From assembly GCA_021801945.1 (NCBI GenBank), contig JAKABE010000082.1, positions 1-10,289 on the forward strand: DNA of 10,289 bases. The letters run 5' to 3'. The translations under genes were made by a program, and so were the position numbers. Origin of the DNA: Acidobacteriota bacterium (GTDB lineage: Bacteria; Acidobacteriota; Terriglobia; Terriglobales; Acidobacteriaceae). Numbering within the stretch: the stretch's first letter is position 1; each line of letters begins with the position of its first letter. The notes under the pieces are model-generated. The model made no database searches. It saw nothing but the letters and a program-made list of their open reading frames with translations, and was not told where the DNA came from. Of the stretch, positions 1 through 4,709 are shown piece after piece.

Positions 1-149
1 CGGATCGGCAAGCGGCCCGGTCAAACACCGAGAAGTAGTGAGCTGAGAGGTGAGAGGCTGTGCCCCGTTCATCGCGTTCTTTGCGATGAGCGGGCGGTAT
101 GGGGCCAAGATGGGGTCCATGCCGAGCGGGCTGAAACGGTTTCAGAGCG
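1..149. repeat. 149-bp direct repeat, copy A
   Basis: This stretch recurs at 379-527 with an exact offset of 378 bp and only three mismatches (positions 11, 13 and 112). It contains a purine-rich GA/GTGAG tract (about 30-58), a strong hairpin (60-94) and a perfect short palindrome, CTGAAACGGTTTCAG, at 131-145. No convincing protein is encoded. Similarity stops sharply after 149. The left boundary is unknown because the copy reaches the window edge. It could be part of a larger intergenic repeat family or a recent duplication. Confidence 0.9.
60..94 (+). repeat. GTGCCCC-headed hairpin, copy 1
   Basis: GTGCCCC opens the element. The arm 64-75 pairs with 83-94 over 12 bp with one G-T wobble, around a 7-nt loop (GTTCTTT). 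There is no T-tract, so this is not a classic terminator. It belongs to the hairpin family also seen at 305-343, 438-472, 563-591 and 8949-8992. Confidence 0.7.
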
Positions 150-179
150 CCCAAGCGCTGGGTGCCGCAAGTCCCCGCT

Positions 180-271
180 TCCAAGTTCCAAGAGGTGCTT
201 GATGAGGTCCTCACCGCTCAAGTCGCGGGGCAGCTTCATGCCACTGCCAGCACCTCATCGCGAACCAGCCG
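180..271 (-). pseudogene. hicBA junction relic: HicB-like C-terminus and first 20 codons of HicA
   Basis: On the minus strand, an ATG at 239-237 starts MKLPRDLSGEDLIKHLLELG. This is the usual N-terminus of HicA/YcfA-type mRNA-interferase toxins. After these 20 residues the family sequence stops and the frame runs through unrelated sequence into repeat copy A, ending at a stop at 71-69. The conserved Gly-Ser-His RNA-binding segment of HicA is absent. Directly upstream and overlapping by ATGA, another frame ends in RLVRDEVLAVA. This resembles the C-terminus of the small HicB-like antitoxins that normally precede such hicA genes. The HicB-like similarity is lost at about 271, where a 13-bp sequence shared with the repeat begins (272-284, also 389-401). 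I read it as a dead toxin-antitoxin module cut on both sides by repeat recombination. The HicA part is a fairly confident recognition by eye; the HicB part is less certain. Confidence 0.55.
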
Positions 272-304
272 GGTGGCCCGGTCATAAGTAACCACGAACC
301 TTTT

Positions 305-343
305 GTGCCCCATCCATCCACAGTCTTATCGTGGATGGGTGGG
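305..343 (+). repeat. GTGCCCC-headed hairpin, copy 2
   Basis: GTGCCCC at 305-311 leads into an arm (309-321) that pairs with 331-343 over 13 bp with one G-T wobble. The loop is 9 nt. The arm sequence (CCATCCATCCAC) differs entirely from copy 1, yet pairing is kept and the 3' arm again ends in GGG. An 11-bp repeat, ACCACGAACCT, lies on either side (291-301 and 347-357). Confidence 0.7.
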
Positions 344-378
344 AGACCACGAACCTCAGCCGTCCTTGGGGGACTCGG

Positions 379-527
379 CGGATCGGCAGGTGGCCCGGTC
401 AAACACCGAGAAGTAGTGAGCTGAGAGGTGAGAGGCTGTGCCCCGTTCATCGCGTTCTTTGCGATGAGCGGGCGGTATGGGGCCAAGATGAGGTCCATGC
501 CGAGCGGGCTGAAACGGTTTCAGAGCG
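379..527. repeat. 149-bp direct repeat, copy B
   Basis: This is the second copy of the 1-149 repeat (three mismatches). It carries the same GA-rich tract, the same hairpin (438-472) and the CTGAAACGGTTTCAG palindrome at 509-523. The sequences diverge right after TTCAGAGCG. Its first bases include GGTGGCCCGGTCA (389-401), which also occurs at 272-284 at the edge of the hicBA relic. Confidence 0.9.
438..472 (+). repeat. GTGCCCC-headed hairpin, copy 3 (inside repeat copy B)
   Basis: Identical to copy 1, having been carried along with the 149-bp repeat. The arms are 442-453 and 461-472, with a 7-nt loop. Confidence 0.7.
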
Positions 528-562
528 GGGAAGCGCCGCACTTCATCACCTTCAGTTGCCGG

Positions 563-591
563 GTGCCCCATGTCCCGGCCCGGGACATGGG
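563..591 (+). repeat. GTGCCCC-headed hairpin, copy 4 (perfect palindrome)
   Basis: GTGCCCC at 563-569 runs into a perfect 12-bp inverted repeat, 567-578 against 580-591, with a single central base at 579. The arm reads CCCATGTCCCGG. It lies 13 bp upstream of the toxin-antitoxin promoter. As a DNA element it could be a cruciform or binding site. A one-base loop cannot fold as such in RNA, so the inner pairs would have to open. Confidence 0.7.
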
Positions 592-603
592 AGGGAAGCC
601 TCC

Positions 604-633
604 TTGACATATGTTGTCAAATATGACTACAAT
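604..633 (+). promoter_or_regulatory. Sigma-70-type promoter with overlapping operator palindrome
   Basis: A consensus -35 TTGACA (604-609) is followed after 18 bp by TACAAT (628-633), a good -10. An inverted repeat, TTGACA-TATGT-TGTCAA (604-620), covers the -35 and half the spacer. Autorepression by the antitoxin is usual in HigBA-type systems, so this is the likely operator of the downstream cassette (inference). Transcription would start near 640, downstream of the ATG at 623-625, which makes that ATG an unlikely start codon. Confidence 0.7.
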
Positions 634-671
634 CTTCCGGAAGTCTCGAAAGCAAGCTCAGGATCAGAGAC

Positions 672-1007
672 ACGCGGCCCATTTCATGGATCAAGGCCGC
701 CCGCAAGGAATTTGAGAAATTTCCGGCCGATGCACAGGCCGTCTGTCATAGAGCCCTGACCATCGCGGCAGAAGGCGATAAGGCCGACATCGCCAAGCCA
801 TTCAAGGGTGTCGGCTCAGGAGTCTTTAAAATTGCATTGCCGCTGCGCGGAAACGCTTTTCGCGTGCTCTACGCCGTGCAGATTGCCGACGAAATCTGGG
901 TGATTCACGGGTTCCAGAAGAAATCGACGCAGGGTATCAAGACTCCGCAACATGAAGTGGACTTGGTCCGGAGCCGCTTGAAGCAACTCAAGGAGATGCT
1001 CCGATGA
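672..1007 (+). CDS. RelE/HigB-type toxin (phage Gp49-like family), no canonical start codon
   Basis: Toxins of this family (PF05973, HigB/Gp49) cleave mRNA on the ribosome and are neutralised by an XRE-type antitoxin. The frame contains the family's characteristic blocks: WIKAARKEFEKFP near the N-terminus, AKPFKGVGSGVFKIAL, a central RGNAFRVLYAVQ strand, and the C-terminal HGFQKKSTQGIKTPQHEVDL. It would be 111 aa, about normal. The oddity is the start. The frame is open from 627, after a TGA at 624-626, but has no ATG, GTG or TTG before the conserved Trp codon at 687. The best candidate is ACG at 672, eight bases after an AGGA (660-663) and placed where an ATG would give an N-terminus of family-like length. 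Either the start has decayed (ATG to ACG), a rare start is used, or a frameshift separates it from the ATG at 623 or 686. Its stop overlaps the antitoxin start (ATGA). Family assignment is firm; whether it is active is open. Confidence 0.8.
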   Translation, partial: TRPISWIKAARKEFEKFPADAQAVCHRALTIAAEGDKADIAKPFKGVGSGVFKIALPLRGNAFRVLYAVQIADEIWVIHGFQKKSTQGIKTPQHEVDLVRSRLKQLKEMLR

Positions 1008-1324
1008 AAAAAGAGAAAATCGAACTCGTCCGCGGCAGCGGCAACGTCTTCCGCGACTTCGGTTATCCCAATCCAGACCTCGAACAATTGAAAGCCATCC
1101 TCGCCGCCGAGATCATCAGGTCGCTCAACCGGAAAAAACTGACCGTCCGCGCCGCCCATGCTCAAACCGGCATTGCCGCCGCCGACTTCTCCCGCATCCG
1201 CAACGCCGACCTCAGCCGCTTCACCCTCGACCGCCTGTTCACGATCCTGACCCGGCTGGACATCCGCGTCGAAGTCCAGGTCAAGGTGCGCAGTTCCAAG
1301 CGGGAAAAGGCCGCTGTAGCCTGA
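1004..1324 (+). CDS. XRE-family antitoxin, partner of the upstream toxin
   Basis: This is a 106-aa DNA-binding protein of the short XRE type (HTH_37-like) that usually follows HigB/Gp49 toxins. It should bind the toxin and repress the shared promoter. The N-terminal block GSGNVFRDFGYPNPD (11-25) is typical of the family. The helix-turn-helix lies at about 46-70 (LTVRAAHAQTGI...DFSRIRN), followed by a short beta-like tail (RVEVQVKV) and a basic end. The ATG overlaps the toxin stop by 4 bp (ATGA) and has an AAGGAG ribosome-binding site (990-995) at 8-base spacing, so translation is probably coupled. This intact antitoxin sits behind a toxin whose start looks damaged. Confidence 0.88.
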   Translation: MKKEKIELVRGSGNVFRDFGYPNPDLEQLKAILAAEIIRSLNRKKLTVRAAHAQTGIAAADFSRIRNADLSRFTLDRLFTILTRLDIRVEVQVKVRSSKREKAAVA

Positions 1325-1366
1325 AATCGAAAACTACGGCGAAGCGCGCGAAGAGGAGCAGCAACC

Positions 1367-1693
1367 ATGACCATCGCCAGACCGGCCACCGGATGGAACC
1401 TGAAGCGGGTCGCCACGCATCCCGGCAAGATGCTGCGCGAAGAGTTCCTGATTCCGCTAGGCATCTCGCAGAACGCCCTGGCTCTGAAAATTCGCGTCCC
1501 CGCCACGCGCATCGGCGAAATCGTCAAGGGCAAGCGCGCCATCACCCCCGACACCGCCCTGCGCCTGGCCCGCTTCTTCGGCAACAGTCCCGAGTTCTGG
1601 CTCAACCTTCAGCAGATGCACGATCTCTCCAAGGCCCGGCTGCAACTGAAAAGAACCATCGAGCGCGACGTAGAAGTCTTCCACGCCGCGTAA
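1367..1693 (+). CDS. higA: HigA/VapI-type addiction module antitoxin
   Basis: A 108-aa XRE protein of the HigA (VapI) family. Visible hallmarks are HPGKMLREEFLIPLGIS (18-34), a helix-turn-helix at about 32-55 ending IGEIVKGKRAIT, and the conserved tail DTALRLARFFGNSPEFWLNLQ (62-82), which is diagnostic of HigA. Normally a HigB toxin gene lies directly upstream. Here the upstream gene is another XRE antitoxin, 42 bp away, of a different subfamily. The gene has its own ribosome-binding site (AGAGGAG, 1352-1358, spacing 8). It probably shares the transcript from 604-633. It could be an orphan antitoxin, a second inhibitor of the same toxin, or an anti-addiction copy; the sequence does not say which. 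Confidence 0.9.
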   Translation: MTIARPATGWNLKRVATHPGKMLREEFLIPLGISQNALALKIRVPATRIGEIVKGKRAITPDTALRLARFFGNSPEFWLNLQQMHDLSKARLQLKRTIERDVEVFHAA

Positions 1694-1836
1694 ATTACCC
1701 CCAGCATTCTCGTAGTCAGGCAGGCGACGTCCTTTTCCCCCGCCGCCCGCTCCATCCGTTTTGCGTAGAATTACCCCTTCCCGGCGCACCATGGTGATAG
1801 ACCAGTCTCCATCACAGACCAGGAGCAGACCACGCC

Positions 1837-2187
1837 ATGACCACAACTCCCACTCCACCTAACGGCGTCCCGCCCGCGGATGCGCCTTCATCGGAGAATC
1901 CCGCGGTCCTCCGCTGCCTCGACGCCTATCGCCGCGCCTGGAAGACGCAAAAGGCAAAGGGCCAATCCGACCCTTGGGCCAGGAACTACGCTGAAAAGGC
2001 CTACCGCGACGCCATGCCCAAGCTCTCCGGCGAGAAGAACATCGGCGATTTCATCGCCTGCGTCGCCGACGGCATCCTCGTCGGTGCCATCACAATCAAG
2101 GAGGCGACCACGCTCTTCTACGCTGCCCAAGTCGCGATCAGCGCCCTCGGCCGGGGTTCCGCGTCCCGCAAAGACAAAACCGCATGA
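1837..2187 (+). CDS. Small hypothetical protein of unknown function
   Basis: I do not recognise a named family. The 116-aa protein has a Pro/Thr/Ser-rich, probably disordered N-terminus (1-24), then a soluble, mainly helical part. This includes a Tyr/Trp/Lys-rich stretch (31-60) and a hydrophobic segment, IGDFIACVADGILVGAI (69-85), followed by LFYAAQVAISAL (93-104). The C-terminus is basic. There is no signal peptide or clear membrane span. From memory, similar small proteins occur in Acidobacteria near mobile or regulatory genes; I cannot confirm this here. The start is supported by AGGAG (1821-1825) 11 bases upstream. It follows higA by 143 bp on the same strand. That gap holds the palindrome CACCATGGTG (1787-1796) and two copies of AGACCAG (1799-1805, 1816-1822), so it may have separate regulation. 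Confidence 0.75.
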   Translation: MTTTPTPPNGVPPADAPSSENPAVLRCLDAYRRAWKTQKAKGQSDPWARNYAEKAYRDAMPKLSGEKNIGDFIACVADGILVGAITIKEATTLFYAAQVAISALGRGSASRKDKTA

Positions 2188-2392
2188 CCCCACCCCCCTA
2201 TTTATTTACAAATAAGGCCCTGAATTTGCAGATTATTTCTATAATCATGCCCAATCTTTGCCCGCTTGATTCTCGCGCACAGCCTTTCTTGTCCGGATGT
2301 CCGAGGGTGGCGGCGAATCCGCGCAGGCGCCCAAAGATTCCCTCTGCGCGCCTTCATGGGAATAAGGACCGGAGCCGGCCTGCCCGACGGAC
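2188..2392. other. Gap between convergent genes
   Basis: This 205-bp gap separates the plus-strand hypothetical gene and the minus-strand rubrerythrin-like gene. An AT-rich stretch near 2199-2214 contains TTATTT-AC-AAATAA, a weak stem of six A-T pairs that is unlikely to terminate transcription alone. The remainder is GC-rich with no convincing gene or strong terminator. The local drop in GC at 2198-2247 contrasts with both neighbours and may mark the right edge of the accessory island. Confidence 0.4.
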
Positions 2393-2887
2393 TCAGTTGC
2401 TGCCCTCGGCGTGCCCAGCCTGGAGCTTGTCGAGAGCGCTCTGGTAGGCGTCGCGATGGCGGCCTTCATCTCCGGCGATCTCTTGGAAACGGGCTGCGGC
2501 CGCAGTATCGCCGGCGGCTTTTGCCTGGCTGGCAAAGTCGGGATACATGTGCTCGTGCTCCCAGGTCTCGCCCTTGATGGATTCGCGAAGATTGTTCTCA
2601 TCGGACCCGACCAGGCCGGCAAGCTCCGCCTCTTCGGCGAAGTGCTCCGTAAGCTCTGTCTCGGCGGTCCGGGTGAACAGATCGGCCAGGGCCTCGTTGC
2701 CGTCCGCCCGTGCGTGTTCGGCATAGAGCATGTACTTGGCATAGGCAAAGGCTTCACCGTGCATGGCGCTGGAGAGGTTCTCGGCGGTCTTGGCGCTCAC
2801 CGGAGCATGATTTTCCGCAGTCATGTGTCCGATGGCGAAGCCGGCAACTGCAAGCACAATCAACACAATTACGTATTTCCTGTTCAT
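2393..2887 (-). CDS. Rubrerythrin-like ferritin-fold protein, exported or membrane-anchored
   Basis: A 164-aa protein with a hydrophobic N-terminus (about 5-20, VIVLIVLAVAGFAIG) after a short basic start. This segment is either a signal peptide or an uncleaved anchor. The rest is a four-helix ferritin-like domain. Candidate di-iron ligands are E45 (MHGEAFAY), the E78/E81/H82 cluster (ETELTEHF), E107 or E110 with H111 (GETWEHEH), and the ExxH pair E141/H144 (DEGRHRDA). There is no rubredoxin Cys4 domain, so it would need another electron donor if it reduces peroxide. Rubrerythrins usually detoxify hydrogen peroxide; an extracytoplasmic location would be notable. The ribosome-binding site is GAGGAG, a few bases before ATG at 2887-2885. 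No good promoter is evident. Other ferritin-like roles, such as iron handling, are possible. Confidence 0.82.
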   Translation of the reverse strand: MNRKYVIVLIVLAVAGFAIGHMTAENHAPVSAKTAENLSSAMHGEAFAYAKYMLYAEHARADGNEALADLFTRTAETELTEHFAEEAELAGLVGSDENNLRESIKGETWEHEHMYPDFASQAKAAGDTAAAARFQEIAGDEGRHRDAYQSALDKLQAGHAEGSN

Positions 2888-3347
2888 GCGTTTCTCCTCG
2901 GGCAGGCATTCAGGGCGGGTGCGGGAAGCAGCCTGCGGGTTGGTACAGAATGGCAGCCGGCAGACTCATGAGCAGTGCCGCCGGTCACAGCCGCCTGTGA
3001 GTCACCGCATGAGGCGGCCGTTGGCGCCCCTTTTGACTGACACAAGGTAAGAGCCGGTACTGGTTGTGGTCGCAGGCGCCCTAGGACGCTACCCGGCGCC
3101 CACGTGGTGCGCAACTCATTCTGCCGATGATGCCAGCCGGTTATGGAAGCCCGCTGGCGACCCTCTGGGTACGGGCAGAAAGCGGCAACTTCACGGCGCA
3201 AGCCTGGGCAAGAGGGTAGAGTTCAGGATCCCAGTCCACGTAGAGGACGTAAGAGCGGACCCCAGACAAACGAATCGGCTATGAATAGGACGATTTTTCT
3301 GATGCACCACAGGAGAGAGATTGCGGTGCCAGCCGAAACGAGGAAAG
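2888..3347. other. 460-bp gene-free gap
   Basis: No open frame here has the composition or motifs of a real protein. The part nearest the rubrerythrin-like gene should be its leader. It holds two mutually exclusive stems: TCACAG/CTGTGA (2985-2990 with 2995-3000) and CCGCCT/AGGCGG (2991-2996 with 3012-3017). The motif GGCGCCC occurs three times (3023, 3075, 3095), and GCCAGC/GCTGGC (3132-3137, 3153-3158) forms another stem. I see no tRNA, no known riboswitch and no consensus promoter. It may contain degraded genes or an unrecognised structured leader. Confidence 0.5.
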
Positions 3348-3728
3348 CTACACCGCCTCATCGATCATCGCCAGAACCTCGCGCTCGATCTCCGCGGCCA
3401 GCTTGTCCACTCCGGTGAGGCCGGTAGCGCGCAGCAGGTCGGTGGGCTTGACGGTGGCGAGAGTGCAGCCTGCGTCGCCCGTGAACATGGAGATGCGGCA
3501 GGGCAGAACCGCGGAGACCTTCATCTCCGCGGTCAAGGCCGTGGTGGCCGCCTGCGGGTTGCACACATCGAAGACCTTGCACTCGGAGCCGAGCTCAATG
3601 CCCTTGGACTGGAGCGTTTGCCGCAGATCGTGCACGTGTAGAACGCCAAACTTGTGCCGGGCGGCCGCCTCGCGCAGCCGCGCTTCCACTTCGGCTAAGG
3701 ATCGGGAGGAATGCCTGCAGTAAATCAT
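3348..3728 (-). CDS. DUF302 domain protein
   Basis: A 126-aa, single-domain protein of the DUF302 family (PF03625), whose biochemical role is not established. Recognisable blocks are FGVLHVHDLRQTLQSKGIEL (27-46), ECKVFDVCNP (49-58) and the strand VLPCRISMF (74-82), followed by TLATVKPTDLLRA. It has five cysteines (4, 50, 56, 77, 88). There is no signal peptide or membrane helix, so it is probably cytoplasmic. The start is well supported by AGGAGG a few bases before the ATG at 3728-3726. It lies 101 bp downstream of the VKOR gene on the same strand. That spacing, with its own direct-repeat region, allows a separate promoter. Confidence 0.88.
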   Translation of the reverse strand: MIYCRHSSRSLAEVEARLREAAARHKFGVLHVHDLRQTLQSKGIELGSECKVFDVCNPQAATTALTAEMKVSAVLPCRISMFTGDAGCTLATVKPTDLLRATGLTGVDKLAAEIEREVLAMIDEAV

Positions 3729-3747
3729 GCTGCCTCCTTCGGTGTGA

Positions 3748-3773
3748 CTTGATCCGAACCGCCTTTATCCGAA
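3748..3773. promoter_or_regulatory. Two direct repeats upstream of the DUF302 gene
   Basis: CTTGATCCGAA (3748-3758) and CTTTATCCGAA (3763-3773) match at 10 of 11 positions with a 15-bp period, about 20-45 bp upstream of the DUF302 start. On the coding (minus) strand they read TTCGGATMAAG. Their placement fits a regulator-binding site or promoter region, but I cannot name a factor. Confidence 0.35.
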
Positions 3774-3829
3774 GCGGGCATTGCCTGATGCTCAAGACCG
3801 TTACCGGCCATTCTCCGCTTCGGACGCAC

Positions 3830-4258
3830 TCAAGCGTTGCTGCGCAATCGTCTCAAGCCTGCATACTCCGCAGTGAACCACGCCAGGCTGAGCAGCGTAA
3901 TGAGCGCGATGATGGTCTGCGAGATCACGCAATAAAGGCACCAGACCATCAGCACGTACTCCTCGATGAAGGTCAGCCGCAGAGCAAAGCCGAGGCCAAT
4001 GATGGTGCCCAAAAAGAGCAAATAAGGCTTCTGCCAAAAGGCCAATGCAGCCAGAATAAGGTAGCCCGCGATGCCAATGACAGCCACTGGGATATGCCCC
4101 ATCATGGCAAAGGGGCTGTGGTTGACGATGCCGCAGTCCCAGTGCGCATTGATGTCGCAGGGTTGGGTCCCGGTAACATAGTGTGCGCGCAGGGCCAGCA
4201 CGGAAACCACCACACCAGCCAGCGCCAGCACGGGGATCAGGTATCGCATGATTTTCAC
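3830..4258 (-). CDS. Vitamin K epoxide reductase (VKOR) family membrane protein
   Basis: Bacterial VKOR proteins reoxidise DsbA-like thioredoxins and pass electrons to quinones, so they support disulfide-bond formation outside the cytoplasm. The 142-aa protein has about four membrane segments (roughly 4-23, 54-74, 79-98 and 103-128). It carries the loop cysteine pair C34/C42 with a following Ser48, and the quinone-side CxxC at W106-C107-L-Y-C110, all as expected. Many bacterial VKORs are fused to a thioredoxin domain; this one is the stand-alone core. The start is GTG (4258-4256) with AGGGAGA just upstream. No DsbA-type partner is in the window, but DUF302 follows downstream and dnaK lies upstream. 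Confidence 0.92.
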   Translation of the reverse strand: MKIMRYLIPVLALAGVVVSVLALRAHYVTGTQPCDINAHWDCGIVNHSPFAMMGHIPVAVIGIAGYLILAALAFWQKPYLLFLGTIIGLGFALRLTFIEEYVLMVWCLYCVISQTIIALITLLSLAWFTAEYAGLRRLRSNA

Positions 4259-4655
4259 TTGAATCTCCCTTTCAAGAACAGAGGATACACCGACTGCGAG
4301 CCGGGATGGTCTTCATGCCAGGACAGATCTGCTTGGGCAGCAGCTAGCGGCATCGTGCCCGCTCTGCCCGTTGCAGCCATTGCCCTGGCGTTGACCCTGC
4401 CTCTGGGGCGTCCGCCGCCGCTGCGGACTCTGAAGAGGAAGGGATTGTAAGGGTATGAGATGGTCGATTGGCTCGCGCAGTGCGCTCTGATCAGCGCCAC
4501 CATCGATGGCGCGGCCATGATCCAATGTGCCCGCGCATCCGGGGAATGAGCGCCAGGACTTCGCGTATCCCGATCCGCACTTCCTTCGACTCCGCTGTCC
4601 GCTGCGCCGGATTTTAATCGCTCCGGATGAAAGACGGCGAGGAGCGCAATGAATT
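4259..4655. other. Gap between dnaK and the VKOR gene
   Basis: A 451-bp gap (4259-4709) separates the dnaK stop from the VKOR start; its last part is the hairpin listed separately. A minus-strand open frame spans it and ends with a GTGA overlap with the VKOR start, but its sequence is low-complexity with no recognisable domain, and its start would lie inside the hairpin. A minus-strand TACAAT (4449-4444) could be a -10 for the VKOR gene, but no matching -35 is seen. A short stem, GCGCCA/TGGCGC (4494-4499, 4507-4512), surrounds the palindrome CCATCGATGG. Confidence 0.4.
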
Positions 4656-4683
4656 GGGGTGGGAGGCTGGCGCCGCCCACCCC
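4656..4683 (-). terminator. Hairpin downstream of dnaK
   Basis: GGGGTGGG (4656-4663) pairs perfectly with CCCACCCC (4676-4683) around a 12-nt loop. It begins 26 bases after the dnaK stop in the direction of transcription. No U-tract follows (CAATTCATT), so it may be a weak or factor-aided terminator or a 3'-end stabiliser. Confidence 0.45.
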
Positions 4684-4709
4684 GCTGACCTGTTAGCTCG
4701 CCCGCTCGC

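Noticed and set aside
1..600. CRISPR array
   Set aside because: Only two long (149-bp) copies are present, 229 bp apart, with no short regular repeat-spacer units and no cas genes.
623..712. ATG at 623 as the toxin start
   Set aside because: It reads another frame and stops at a TGA just after the conserved region begins. It also lies upstream of the predicted transcription start and lacks a ribosome-binding site.
331..759. Plus-strand open frame crossing repeat copy B and the promoter
   Set aside because: It runs through the repeat, hairpin, promoter and start of the toxin in a different frame, with no family resemblance. It is an open frame by chance in GC-rich DNA.
2884..3201. Minus-strand open frame in the gap upstream of the rubrerythrin-like gene
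   Set aside because: It has Arg/Pro/Ser-rich chance composition, overlaps the rubrerythrin start and ribosome-binding site, and has no recognisable motif.
3060..3260. Possible riboswitch (GC-rich stems and GGGTACGGGCAG-like stretches)
   Set aside because: I could not match it to any known riboswitch core, and the stems are short. It is kept only as part of the gap description.
4255..4680. Open minus-strand frame between dnaK and the VKOR gene, ending with a GTGA overlap with the VKOR start
   Set aside because: It would begin with GTG inside the dnaK-downstream hairpin and shows no domain or natural-looking composition. The overlap with the VKOR start is probably chance.
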